Virus record (IMG/VR): IMGVR_UViG_3300029893_000005
Span: 1-64,000 of that record
Strand: one strand, 5' to 3'
From: a virus
Length of the DNA: 64,000 nucleotides
Positions 47,067 through 54,854 of the stretch are shown piece by piece; within the stretch, counting starts at the first letter, position 1; each line of letters begins with the position of its first letter. The notes under the pieces are model-generated. The model saw only the letters and a program-made list of their open reading frames with translations, was not told where the DNA came from and did not search any database. A program made the translations under genes and the position numbers.

Positions 47067-47365
47067 TTCCGCTTGGTCGCCTTCTTCTTGGTGGGGGCGG
47101 CTCTGCGCTTCGGCTTGGCCACCACCTTCGGGGCTTGGGCAGCTCTCGACGACCGCTTGCGGGGGGCGGGCCTGGGGGCGCCTTCGTCTACGACGAGCTG
47201 CTCGGTGGGGTTGGCCTTCATGTAGGCGACGCCCAGGCTATTGACGAAGCGCGACAGCGACAGCCCGCGGGCACGGGCATCCATCTTCAGCCGTGCGTGT
47301 ACCTCCGCGTCCAGGAAGACGGTGGCGCACACGCCCTTGTTCGAGTAGATCGGACCACGACCCAT
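47063..47365 (-). CDS. Ribbon-helix-helix protein with basic tail
   Basis: ATG 47365, preceded by GGAGG. Residues about 12-52 follow the ribbon-helix-helix pattern: strand VCATVFLDAEVHARL, helix KMDARARGL, turn and helix SLSRFVNSLGVAYMKAN. The C-terminal 40 residues are Lys/Arg/Ala/Pro-rich (APRKRSSRAAQAPKVV, RRAAPTKKKATKRK), like a histone H1 tail. The gene is under an operator-containing promoter and could be an autoregulator or DNA-coating protein. It is a second candidate for binding the ATCTTGTGAAGAT sites. Confidence 0.6.
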   Translation of the reverse strand: MGRGPIYSNKGVCATVFLDAEVHARLKMDARARGLSLSRFVNSLGVAYMKANPTEQLVVDEGAPRPAPRKRSSRAAQAPKVVAKPKRRAAPTKKKATKRK

Positions 47366-47398
47366 TCCTTATGAACCTCCGGGATTCCCCACCCGCCT

Positions 47399-47428
47399 AG
47401 TATACCACGATTGTGAAGAAACCGTCAA
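47399..47428 (-). promoter_or_regulatory. Leftward promoter with operator in its spacer
   Basis: On the minus strand, TTGACG (47428-47423), 18 bases, TATACT (47404-47399). The spacer contains CGATTGTGAAGAA (47408-47420, plus strand), an operator member. The -35 overlaps the stop of the RusA gene, so it drives the ribbon-helix-helix gene. Confidence 0.85.
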
Positions 47429-47925
47429 ACGACTTTCTTCGCCCGCGCCCGCTTTCGTGGTTTCTCACAGCCTGGGTAGAGGTCCAGTCGAACCCGAATC
47501 CCGGGCGTGTCGGAGTACCCCTTACGGGCGACCAGTTCCACGATCTGGCGGTCGTCCTTGAAAACCACCTTGTTCAGGGCGTCGGTCACCAGCTTGGCGT
47601 AGTTGTCGACGTCCCCGCGGCCGGGTTCCTTGCCTTCCCACCAGTCCTTTGGCTTGTCAATCAGTGCCGTGACCTCGGCGGTAAGGGGGCCGTCCCATGG
47701 CTGGCTCATCCCGTTGCGCTGCATCCACCGCATAGCGGTAGCGCGGATGACCGCCTCCTCGTCCTGGGTACGCTTCGGGGTGTAAGCATGGCCGGTGGCC
47801 TTGGCGAATCGGGGGCGGGCCTTCGGCTTTGCCTCTCCGGGGACGAAGAACTCCATGGTAAACTCCGCGCATACCAACCCGCTCCAGCAGCGGCGGGTCA
47901 GAAGGGCGCTCATGTCCACCTTCAT
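47425..47925 (-). CDS. rusA: RusA-type Holliday junction resolvase
   Basis: 166 residues from ATG 47925, which overlaps the upstream stop and has GAGGAG 9 bases before it. An internal ATG (47856, 143 aa) would give a length nearer the family norm. It cuts four-way DNA junctions made in recombination and replication before packaging. Visible are the N-terminal PGEAKPKARPRFAK and the catalytic acidic cluster GRGDVDNYAKLVTDALNK (Asp105, Asp107, Asp115), then DDRQIVEL. It sits with the SbcC/SbcD-like genes as a recombination group. The C-terminus is basic. Confidence 0.88.
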   Translation of the reverse strand: MKVDMSALLTRRCWSGLVCAEFTMEFFVPGEAKPKARPRFAKATGHAYTPKRTQDEEAVIRATAMRWMQRNGMSQPWDGPLTAEVTALIDKPKDWWEGKEPGRGDVDNYAKLVTDALNKVVFKDDRQIVELVARKGYSDTPGIRVRLDLYPGCEKPRKRARAKKVV

Positions 47926-49676
47926 GCCCCGTAACTCCTCAACTCCGAGAATCCCTCGGCGTCCTTGACCGCCAGCAGCGCCCGGTCGTAAGGCACCGCC
48001 ACCTCCTGCGGCAGGGTGACGAAGACCTGATCGAACTCCTCGGACAGGGCGCGGATGGTCTCCACGATGTTCTCCACCCCTACTTCGTCCACGCTGCCCG
48101 AGCAGGGGTCGTCGAGCACCAGGAAGTTCAATGGGGTGGTGCGGGTGTACTGTAAGGTTTTGCGCAGCGCCATCAGCACCGCGATGTTGGCCCGCCACAC
48201 CTCGCCCTTGCTGAAGCACTCCACGCTGACCGGGCCGTCCTCCGTCTCCAGCACGATGGCGAAACCGCTCTTGCTGGGCGGGAAGGTCACGCGGAAGGCG
48301 TGGCCCACCAGCCGCAGCATGTACTGGTTGACGTGGTGCTGCATCATGACCCGCACCCGGTCGAGCATAATGGTACGCAACCCCTTGCTGCCAAAGGCCT
48401 CCACCATGAAGGTGTAGTCCTCGACATCCTGCTTGGCCGCCTTCAGGCCGTCCTCCGCTACGGCTTGCCCTGCCTGAACTACGCACAGGTTCTTGCGGGC
48501 TTCCGCCACCGTAGCCCGGAGGGCTTCGCGGGTGATGTCGGCAGGAGGCTCGTTCAGCCCCTCGTACTCCGTCTTTAGGCTCTTGATCTGCCTACGCAGG
48601 GACTCGACAGTGAACTCCGCCCGCTCTGCTTCACGACGCTCGGCTCGGGCTGCCTGCAGCTTCTGACCGGTCTCTCGCCATCGCTTCTCTGCCTCGTTGA
48701 GTTCCTTGCGGATCTTCTTCAGGTCCCGGATGGCCGCCTTCAGGCCGTCCTCCGCTACGGCTTGCCCACATGTGGGGCACGGCTGCCCGGCCCTCAGTTC
48801 CGACAGCCGACGCAACGTAGCCTGCTCCGCTTCAGCCACCGCCATCTTGCGCTGCCAGGACGCCTCCTGGTGTTCGAGGGACTTGACCTCCTCCGCAGCG
48901 TCGTTAGCCTTCGCCGCCAGAGCCTTGGCCGAGGCCAGTTGCTGGCGCAGGTCCTGCAGCGTCGTCTCGATCTCCTGACGGCGGGTGGCCCGCTTCTGCT
49001 CCGCGGCGGCCACGCGCTCGTCGTACTCCGCCAGGGCGGCTGCCGCCCGCTCGTACCGGGCCTGCTCCCGCTCCTTCTGCGCCATGAGCGAGTCAATCTC
49101 GGCCGTGTGCTTCGCCCGCCGTTCCTTTGCCTCGGTGAGGGTGTCGCTGGCGATCTTGCGGGTGCGGGCGAACAGGTCCGCCGCCAGCAATCCTTCGAGG
49201 ATTTCCATGCGTTGGGCGTCCTCGGCAAAGAGGAACTGGACGGTCTTGCTCTCCCCGTCAATCCACAGGCTGTTGTAGAACAGGGCGTTGTCTATTCCCA
49301 GGATACGGGACAACTCCCGCTGCACCTCGGCGAGGTCGCCTTTCCCCTCGTCGGCCCCCGCCCTGAAGTACAGGGACTCGGGGTAGCCCCGCTTCTTACT
49401 GCGCCGCACCAGCAGCCGGTCGAAGGCGACCTCCACGAAGCACTCGTCGGACTGGCGGTTGATCACCTCGTCCTTCTTCACCTTCATGGGCAGCCGCCCG
49501 GTCAGGCACCAGCACAGCGCCATGAACACCGTGCTCTTGCCGGCCGCGTTGCTGCGGAACTTCTCCGGGTCCTTTTCGTTCTTGCCGAACAGGAATAGCG
49601 GCCCCTTGTCGAACTCCAGCGAAAATTCATCGAAGAATGAGCGGAAGCCTCGCAAGGTCAGGCTCTGCAGGTTCAT
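47922..49676 (-). CDS. SbcC/Rad50-like ATPase (phage recombination nuclease subunit)
   Basis: 584 residues. With the SbcD-like protein, it should form an Mre11-Rad50-type nuclease that processes DNA ends (T4 gp46/gp47 kind). Walker A is interrupted, as in T4-type proteins (FLFGKNEKDPEKF then NAAGKST, about 29-49). A coiled coil (170-280) leads to the zinc hook CPTCG (about 298). Then comes a return coil, signature-like FSKGEVWRANIAVLMAL, and Walker B LVLDDPCSG, in which Asp stands in place of the usual Glu. A 37-bp exact repeat codes for GQAVAEDGLKAA twice. ATG 49676 overlaps the upstream stop. Confidence 0.85.
   Translation of the reverse strand: MNLQSLTLRGFRSFFDEFSLEFDKGPLFLFGKNEKDPEKFRSNAAGKSTVFMALCWCLTGRLPMKVKKDEVINRQSDECFVEVAFDRLLVRRSKKRGYPESLYFRAGADEGKGDLAEVQRELSRILGIDNALFYNSLWIDGESKTVQFLFAEDAQRMEILEGLLAADLFARTRKIASDTLTEAKERRAKHTAEIDSLMAQKEREQARYERAAAALAEYDERVAAAEQKRATRRQEIETTLQDLRQQLASAKALAAKANDAAEEVKSLEHQEASWQRKMAVAEAEQATLRRLSELRAGQPCPTCGQAVAEDGLKAAIRDLKKIRKELNEAEKRWRETGQKLQAARAERREAERAEFTVESLRRQIKSLKTEYEGLNEPPADITREALRATVAEARKNLCVVQAGQAVAEDGLKAAKQDVEDYTFMVEAFGSKGLRTIMLDRVRVMMQHHVNQYMLRLVGHAFRVTFPPSKSGFAIVLETEDGPVSVECFSKGEVWRANIAVLMALRKTLQYTRTTPLNFLVLDDPCSGSVDEVGVENIVETIRALSEEFDQVFVTLPQEVAVPYDRALLAVKDAEGFSELRSYGA
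48434..48470. repeat. 37-bp direct repeat, copy 1 (in the SbcC-like gene)
   Basis: Identical over 37 bases to 48731-48767. The two copies are 297 bases apart start to start, exactly 99 codons, and encode GQAVAEDGLKAA in the same frame. Confidence 0.9.
48731..48767. repeat. 37-bp direct repeat, copy 2 (next to the zinc hook)
   Basis: Second copy of the repeat at 48434-48470. It directly follows the codons of the zinc-hook CPTC. Recombination between copies would remove 99 codons in frame, including part of the return coil. Confidence 0.9.
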
Positions 49677-49843
49677 ACGATCCCCGTTCCCTTGCAGTCA
49701 CGACAGCGGGTATGGCGGTCTTGAGGTTCCCCGAGGTAGCCACGGCCCTCGCAGGGCGCACAGGGGCGTGTCCGGCACATCCAAGCAACCCAGGCGTAAG
49801 TGACTACCAGCACCAATCCGATCAACGCCAGCACGAGCGACAT
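49673..49843 (-). CDS. 56-residue membrane-anchored zinc protein
   Basis: ATG 49843, stop overlapping the SbcC-like start. The first 22 residues are one membrane segment (MSLVLALIGLVLVVTYAWVA). They are followed by two DnaJ-type knuckles, CAPCEGRGY and CRDCKGTG. Such a layout could anchor a DNA- or protein-binding zinc module at the membrane. It is placed between the two nuclease subunits, so it may act with them. It was found by reading the gap between larger genes; overlaps on both sides support it. Confidence 0.6.
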   Translation of the reverse strand: MSLVLALIGLVLVVTYAWVAWMCRTRPCAPCEGRGYLGEPQDRHTRCRDCKGTGIV

Positions 49844-49844
49844 G

Positions 49845-50906
49845 CTACGACTCCCTCGCCTTCTTTAGCAGCGCCAGCCCGATGGACTTCAGGCGGCTCT
49901 TGGACTTCTTGTCGACCTTCTTCAGGTCCAGGTACTTCTCGATCAGCGCCGGGTAGTCGTCGATCAGATCCTCCGAGATTCGCTCGTCGCTGTCGGCGAT
50001 CTGCACGGAGGTGCGGATGGGCAGTACCTCAGCCTCCGGGTACATGCGCCGCACCCGCTCGTACAGTTCGGGGGCGCACTCGATCTTGGTGTAGTTGTCC
50101 TTCTTGTATGGCACCGTGATGCCAGCCGCGGAGTCGATGACGAAACGGTCGAACTTCGGGAACCTGTCGCCGATGCGGATAGGAGAGATGTGGCCGCCGT
50201 TCGGGTCGCACTGTAGTACCCAGAAGCCGACGTTCCCTTCGTCTCCGAAGGTGTGGGGGATGGGGGCGCCCAGGTACATGGCGTTGTCCGCCACCCTCTG
50301 GTGCATGTGGTAATCGCCCATCAGCACCAGATCCCACAGGTCCGGCTCGATGTCGGTGACGGACACTCGTTGCGGGGGCTGGAAGTTCGACAGGCTGGGC
50401 TTGCCTTCGCTCAGACCGACATGGGTTAGCAGGATGACCCGTTGCCCGCTGTCCCTCTCCTTGCGGGCGATCTGCTTGACTTCGGCCAGCCGCTCCTTGT
50501 ACGTGTCAGCCTCGTACCAAGGCAGGAAGAAAAGAGAGGCCTGCGCTTCCCGCAGAGGGGTTATCCGCGGAGTGCTGATGATCTGAGCGAGGCCGCTGTT
50601 GAAGATGCGCAACAGGCTGTGGTTCTCTTCCCCCGGACGGAAGACGTCATGGTTCCCCAGCAGGATGACCACTCGCAACTTCTTCTCGCGGGCCCGTTCC
50701 AGAAACTCGTACACCATCAGCACGACTTCGGGAGACGGGTGCTTGGCGTGCCACACATCCCCGAGCAGAATGATGTGGGAGCACTGGTGCGTCTCCGCCT
50801 CCTCGATCAGGGCGTCGAACAGGCGGCGGCAAACCGGCTGCCGGGGCTTGCCCAGGATCGTGCCGTCGCGGGCGTGGAGGTCACTCCCCAGGAGGGCTCG
50901 GAACAT
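49845..50906 (-). CDS. SbcD/Mre11-like nuclease subunit
   Basis: 353 residues from ATG 50906, with GGAGG 8 bases upstream; a longer form from 50939 is less likely. All metallophosphoesterase motifs are present: SDLHARDG (Asp9, His11), GDVWH (about 49-53), LLGNHDVF, LTHVGL and MGDYHMH. These bind two metal ions and give end-cutting activity when paired with the SbcC-like ATPase. The C-terminal 80 residues are helical and basic (KYLDLKKVDKKSKSRLKSIG), probably binding the partner's coil. The pair would act in recombination-dependent replication. Confidence 0.88.
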   Translation of the reverse strand: MFRALLGSDLHARDGTILGKPRQPVCRRLFDALIEEAETHQCSHIILLGDVWHAKHPSPEVVLMVYEFLERAREKKLRVVILLGNHDVFRPGEENHSLLRIFNSGLAQIISTPRITPLREAQASLFFLPWYEADTYKERLAEVKQIARKERDSGQRVILLTHVGLSEGKPSLSNFQPPQRVSVTDIEPDLWDLVLMGDYHMHQRVADNAMYLGAPIPHTFGDEGNVGFWVLQCDPNGGHISPIRIGDRFPKFDRFVIDSAAGITVPYKKDNYTKIECAPELYERVRRMYPEAEVLPIRTSVQIADSDERISEDLIDDYPALIEKYLDLKKVDKKSKSRLKSIGLALLKKARES

Positions 50907-51087
50907 CCCGTGCCTCCAACGCGGCGATACGAGCCTCAAGCCCCGCCACTCGATCGACCATCTTGTTGTGGGCTCGGGCCAGCGGCTTGTGCCGCTGTTC
51001 CACCCAGTCCTCGAACTCCCCGCAAGTGAGTTTCATTACGCGCTTGGCCGTGCCCATCAACTTGTTCACGAAGTCGTCTTTGTTCAT
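50881..51087 (-). CDS. 68-residue coiled-coil early protein
   Basis: ATG 51087, nine bases after the -10 box, so near-leaderless. The product MNKDDFVNKLMGTAKRVMKL continues with a helix and ends with a coiled-coil segment (VDRVAGLEARIAALEARD). It overlaps the SbcD-like gene by 26 bases. It is the first gene after an operator promoter. No family recognised. Confidence 0.55.
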   Translation of the reverse strand: MNKDDFVNKLMGTAKRVMKLTCGEFEDWVEQRHKPLARAHNKMVDRVAGLEARIAALEARDVPSPPGE

Positions 51088-51125
51088 TGTGAATCTATTC
51101 TACACAATCTTGTGAAGATTGTCAA
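51085..51125 (-). promoter_or_regulatory. Leftward promoter with perfect operator in its spacer
   Basis: On the minus strand, TTGACA (51125-51120), 17 bases, TAGAAT (51102-51097). The spacer holds AATCTTGTGAAGATT (51106-51120), the best palindrome of the family. A second, weaker copy, ATTGTGAATC, overlaps the start codon at 51085-51096. It should drive the coiled-coil protein and the SbcD/SbcC/RusA genes. Confidence 0.9.
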
Positions 51126-52024
51126 CGCTTCTTCTGAAGTGCCCAGAAATAGGAATGAAAACGCCGCAGGTGCTGCTGCTTGCTGTGGTTGTGCCCGGTG
51201 ATTCGCCGCTTGGCGGCCAGGATAGCGAGATCCTTAGCGTAGTAATCGAGGCTGATTACAGCGTGGTACCACACATGGCAGTGGGTCCACACCTGCTTGC
51301 CGCTTTCCACGATATCCTGACACTTGAAAACCAGGATACCCCCGGGTGTAAGAATTCGCTTGAACTCCCGCAGAGCGCCCCAGTACAATTCCTGCAACTC
51401 CTTCTGGCTGGGATAGGAGTCGAAGCGGTTACCGATAATGGAGTCCTTCCCGCCGGCGTGGATGAATGGGAGGTCGCACAGTATACTGGATTCGGAATCA
51501 TCCAGGAGCGGCAGGTCACGACAGTCGGCCTTGATCACCCCCTCAGCCCGGGGGCTGATATCGAACTTCCACTTCGGTTGCGGAATCTTCCCGCTCTTGT
51601 AGAAACCCCCCGTGCTGTACGTTGGGTCAACGCCCCACCGTTCGATCTTGTGAACTTTCATCAAAGCCAGCAACAAGTCGTCCTGGCTATGGAAAATCGT
51701 GGGCTCGGGCTTCGACTCTGGGAGGTTGTCCCAGGGTGCCTCACCGGGCGTGGGCGGGTCGTTGACGCGAGCGGCGCGAAGGCAGGCCCACATCTCTACT
51801 CCGTCATGCTCTGTGATGGGCTCGCGGCACCACGGACAGTCAGCGGTGATCTCGCGCAGTCCTTTTTCCAGCGCGAGATACGCACGGGCGAGGACGGGGT
51901 ACGACTGCTGCAACACTCGCCACTTGTCCATGTCGGCAAACGAACGAGCGCCGCCTCGCTCCTCGAAGGCGAGTACCTCCTCCGCGATTGCGCGGGCGTC
52001 AGTGGGGGTGGTGGGGTCAGTCAT
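51122..52024 (-). CDS. DNA methyltransferase (N4/N6 type) fused to an Ead-like N-terminus
   Basis: 300 residues. Residues 1-60 resemble the start of the neighbouring Ead/Ea22-like protein (TPTDARAIAEEVLAFEERGG), then a zinc-like CPWCREPITEHDGVEMWAC. Residues about 150-300 look like a site-specific methyltransferase: VIKADCRDLPLLDDSES, motif IV-like DLPFIHAGG, then LREFKRILTPGGILVFKCQD. The usual motif IV is DPPY/F; here Leu replaces the first Pro. It may protect phage DNA from host restriction. It overlaps the upstream gene by 8 bases. Confidence 0.68.
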   Translation of the reverse strand: MTDPTTPTDARAIAEEVLAFEERGGARSFADMDKWRVLQQSYPVLARAYLALEKGLREITADCPWCREPITEHDGVEMWACLRAARVNDPPTPGEAPWDNLPESKPEPTIFHSQDDLLLALMKVHKIERWGVDPTYSTGGFYKSGKIPQPKWKFDISPRAEGVIKADCRDLPLLDDSESSILCDLPFIHAGGKDSIIGNRFDSYPSQKELQELYWGALREFKRILTPGGILVFKCQDIVESGKQVWTHCHVWYHAVISLDYYAKDLAILAAKRRITGHNHSKQQHLRRFHSYFWALQKKR

Positions 52025-52679
52025 GGGGGGCCTCCTTGGTGGGGTAGACGCTACCTCGATAGGCGTCGAGGTGTCGGAGGGCGGCGAGAAGGGCGGCGTT
52101 CAGGTCCTCCGCTTTGCCCAACACATACTCCAGCAGGGCATGCTCTGCTTCGAGCGCCCCCTCCAACGCCGCGATCCGCCTGTCCTGGGCATTGGCACGA
52201 GCCTCCACAAGCGGCACGTCGCGAGCCGCCACGAGCGCAGAACCGAACGACTCGTACCCCAGGGCGTTGATCAACTGAATCAGGCGCACCTCGAACTCAC
52301 GCTTCTCTCTCGTCAGGCGCTCGTTCTCCGACTGCAACGCCGCGATGGTGGCGAGGAGGCGGGGGATGTCGGTGCGGGCGTGGGCAATGAAGGCGGCGTC
52401 GGGCTCGTCTATCACCGCGCTGTGGTAGGCCAGGAGGTCGTCCGTTGGGTCGATCCCGTGGACGGTCGTCACGACGGGCGCCGGGCCCCTCAATTGGCCG
52501 TGCTCCCAAGCGGTGTGAATGCCCCGTGCGCACCGCATGAGCAAGCCGTCGCCACGGTGGCACACTCGCTGCTGGCCGTCGCGCCAGACCCACCATTCGA
52601 CTTGCCACGGTCCCGGCGTAGCAGCCTCCGCCCGCGCCGCAACCTCGCGGAGTTCGTCGGGGGTCAGGGGGTCAGTCAT
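52017..52679 (-). CDS. Ead/Ea22-like protein
   Basis: 220 residues from ATG 52679, GGAGG 8 bases upstream. The sequence LREVAARAEAATPGPWQVEW and later DAAFIAHARTDIPRLLATIA are typical of Ead/Ea22-like proteins. These are common accessory proteins of temperate and lytic phages with unknown function, often built as a shared N-terminal module plus a variable tail. Here a coiled-coil tail follows (RRIAALEGALEAEHALLEYV). Family recognised from the motif. Confidence 0.65.
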   Translation of the reverse strand: MTDPLTPDELREVAARAEAATPGPWQVEWWVWRDGQQRVCHRGDGLLMRCARGIHTAWEHGQLRGPAPVVTTVHGIDPTDDLLAYHSAVIDEPDAAFIAHARTDIPRLLATIAALQSENERLTREKREFEVRLIQLINALGYESFGSALVAARDVPLVEARANAQDRRIAALEGALEAEHALLEYVLGKAEDLNAALLAALRHLDAYRGSVYPTKEAPHD

Positions 52680-53011
52680 CGATTCTTCCTCCTTACGACA
52701 CGGCGGTCTCCGGTATCCGTCAGCCGCGGTGTCCACTGGTTCCGTACCCGCCCGCGACGAGCCGTGTCCTGGTTATTCTGCTTTCGAGTACCCTCTGCGA
52801 GGTGCTGTCCGTTTTCACAACGACGGTAGCTGCAGACGACGTGACGGGCAACGTATCCTCGACGAATTCTGCGCCCCAGTCGTTTCTCCAGCGCACGACG
52901 ATGCGCCAACACTTTCTTCTTCTCGTCCGGGCAGTACATCGTGGGATACCCGCTCTCATTGACCGGGTGCGACAGATCGACGATGCAGTCAGGAAGCGGC
53001 TGAACTTCCAC
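52676..53011 (-). CDS. Stand-alone HNH-type endonuclease
   Basis: 111 residues from GTG 53011 with AAGGAG upstream; longer readings overlap the next gene. The pattern fits small HNH homing nucleases: GYPTMYCPDEKKKVLAHRRA, LEKRLGRRIRRGYVARHVVC, CENGQHLAEGT, QNNQDTARRGR. The first His and Asn/His loop are present; a second zinc-like Cys pair is partial. It is inserted between the Ead-like and a zinc-rich gene, as expected for a mobile nuclease. Confidence 0.68.
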   Translation of the reverse strand: MEVQPLPDCIVDLSHPVNESGYPTMYCPDEKKKVLAHRRALEKRLGRRIRRGYVARHVVCSYRRCENGQHLAEGTRKQNNQDTARRGRVRNQWTPRLTDTGDRRVVRRKNR

Positions 53012-53195
53012 TCTCTTGCTCCTTCTTCGTCCCCCAGAACGCCGACTTAGGGGCGCAGGCCCACCCTGGGCTGTGCCATTCTTCGCACACGTCGCAGAGC
53101 CGCATAGTAGACAACTCCTTACGGCAGAAATAGCAGCCGCACGCGGCGCAGAGGCGGCACTTACAGGTCTTGCTGTGCCCAAACGAAGGAGTCAT
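52989..53195 (-). CDS. 68-residue Cys-rich zinc protein
   Basis: ATG 53195 overlaps the thyX stop (ATGA). It contains CKCRLCAACGCYFC, CDVC and a later Cys, about eight Cys in all, with a His (EEWHSPGW): likely two zinc sites. No family name. Its C-terminal codons overlap the HNH gene start by 23 bases, consistent with later insertion of that gene. Confidence 0.6.
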   Translation of the reverse strand: MTPSFGHSKTCKCRLCAACGCYFCRKELSTMRLCDVCEEWHSPGWACAPKSAFWGTKKEQESGSSAAS

Positions 53196-54040
53196 TCGTC
53201 CGCCTTCGTTGGGGGCCATTCGTAACCGCGACACTCCCCCGGCAACGTCTTTCGGTACTGCTCCCAGCCGTAAAAGTTCCCGGAGAAAAAGTTCCCGGAG
53301 AAAAATCTGCTGGGCCGTGCCTGATGCTCGAACGGGCTCATGTGCCCAGACGCCAGGAGACGATCATGAAGTTCGAGGTCCTTTAGGACGTCGGGAGCGG
53401 TTCCGTCGTGGTTATTGTAGGACACCCGAGCGCATCGAGCCACGGAGCATCTTACGGCTTCGTTATCTGTCAGATCCACGTTCGGTTGTCCCGGGAAGTC
53501 CACCAGTGGTACGTGCCACTGCCCCCAGGCCTTGGCCTCGGGAGTAGAAGCATAGTACGCATCTCGCATCATCTCTGCGATATGCCGCATCTCGGGCTGG
53601 GCGTCCGGATGACAGCGCAGTGCAAAGAAGTTTCCCCACGAAGTTGCGGTAATAATGCCGGTAACGTAGGTGAACGGCTCCAGAATGCGGTTAGCGAGTT
53701 GCTTGTGGACGCCCAGATCCGCCAACTCTTTGGCCCAGTAAATTGCATCTTGTATGGCATTTACCCACACTGACTCTGCCGCCTTTGGGTCATCCGCTTC
53801 TTCTGTCGCCTGCATCCCAGGTCGGTTTTTCCCGAACGCCATGGGAATCACCGGGTCTTGACGGACCATCTCAATGCGCCTGCTTACCGGAATGGCTCGC
53901 GAGGATGCGTAGTTGCGGCTGAACATGCGATGTGTATTCATCTCTGCCAGAATGAAGCGGGGAAACTCGACCTCCATGGTAGTCAGGCGAACGTCAATAG
54001 GGCTGATACTATCGGCCAAGATCCTTACTCGATACGGCAT
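53192..54040 (-). CDS. thyX: Flavin-dependent thymidylate synthase
   Basis: 282 residues. It makes dTMP from dUMP with FAD and methylene-folate, feeding phage DNA synthesis. The ThyX signature is present as THRMFSRNYASSR (residues 36-48); the classical RHRxxSxN motif has Thr for the first Arg, a phage variant. HQARPSRFF follows the conserved SPFEHQA (about 240). Near the C-terminus a 15-bp tandem repeat doubles FFSGN before FYGWEQYRKTLPGECRG. Overlaps on both sides place it in one operon with the primase. Confidence 0.9.
   Translation of the reverse strand: MPYRVRILADSISPIDVRLTTMEVEFPRFILAEMNTHRMFSRNYASSRAIPVSRRIEMVRQDPVIPMAFGKNRPGMQATEEADDPKAAESVWVNAIQDAIYWAKELADLGVHKQLANRILEPFTYVTGIITATSWGNFFALRCHPDAQPEMRHIAEMMRDAYYASTPEAKAWGQWHVPLVDFPGQPNVDLTDNEAVRCSVARCARVSYNNHDGTAPDVLKDLELHDRLLASGHMSPFEHQARPSRFFSGNFFSGNFYGWEQYRKTLPGECRGYEWPPTKADE
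53276..53305. repeat. 15-bp tandem duplication in thyX
   Basis: GTTCCCGGAGAAAAA occurs twice in a row (53276-53290, 53291-53305). It adds five residues in frame, giving FFSGN twice. It is recent-looking, since both copies are identical. Confidence 0.9.
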
Positions 54041-54041
54041 A

Positions 54042-54854
54042 TTACATCATCTCCCTCGACACCCACTGATGGGCCTGTTCCAAGAACCTGCAACCACACT
54101 CGCTCGGCTCCACGTACCGGGGCTCGAACGGAGGAGCGGCTGGTCTGCGGCACTCGTGACGGATGATGCGGGTGCGGCAGCCCGCCCCCCGCAGGATGTG
54201 CTCGATCTCGCCCTCGGCCTTTCGCCCGGCCAGATCCGCGTCCAGGAAGATCGCCACGTTCGTCCAGCCGCGGCGCAGGATGCCGGTGACGTGGGCCTGC
54301 GACATCTGCGTCCCTAACAGCGAGACCGCTCCGTGCCCGATGCACATGGCGTCCCACACGCCCTCCACCAGGATGACGCGGGGCCCCGGCCACAGCACCG
54401 GCTCGTACCAGTACGACGCCTTGTTGGTGCCGGGCAGCACCACCCAGCCGCCGTCCCGAATGCTGCGGCGGTGCCAGGACGGGTGGTACCCCGCCAGCGG
54501 GGATGTGATCCGCACGTATAACATCTGCTGGCTCGGGGCGTAGCGGATATCCGGGTGATCGACGGGCACGCCCTTCTGCTCCAGGAACTCCTCCGCCTCC
54601 GGGTACAGACTGGGTTCGTATAGGTCGGGGATCTGCGCCAGGATGCCGGGCTGCTTCTTCGGCCTGAAGGTCAGGTCCAACTTGTCGAACTCCCGAGAGC
54701 CGGCGCGGATTTTGTGGTGGCAAAAGAAGCACCACGCCGCCTTCTTGTCAGGGTTGCAGTGGAACTTCTCGTGCCCGCACCTGGGGCACGGCACCACGAT
54801 CTCGGTGCCACCCTCCACCAGTTTCCCGCGGCGCAGGAGATTCTTAATCCCCAT
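54042..54854 (-). CDS. Zinc/TOPRIM DNA primase
   Basis: 270 residues. It makes RNA primers for lagging-strand synthesis. An N-terminal zinc module (CPRCGHEKFHC, WCFFCHH; Cys23, 26, 33, 42, 45) recognises template. A TOPRIM core follows, with VEGVWDAM (catalytic Glu at about 165) and FLDADLAG (acidic pair). A region between (90-150) may be the palm-like part. It is shorter than DnaG (about 580) and has no fused helicase; the DnaB-like gene supplies that. It lies in the operon with thyX. Confidence 0.82.
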   Translation of the reverse strand: MGIKNLLRRGKLVEGGTEIVVPCPRCGHEKFHCNPDKKAAWCFFCHHKIRAGSREFDKLDLTFRPKKQPGILAQIPDLYEPSLYPEAEEFLEQKGVPVDHPDIRYAPSQQMLYVRITSPLAGYHPSWHRRSIRDGGWVVLPGTNKASYWYEPVLWPGPRVILVEGVWDAMCIGHGAVSLLGTQMSQAHVTGILRRGWTNVAIFLDADLAGRKAEGEIEHILRGAGCRTRIIRHECRRPAAPPFEPRYVEPSECGCRFLEQAHQWVSREMM

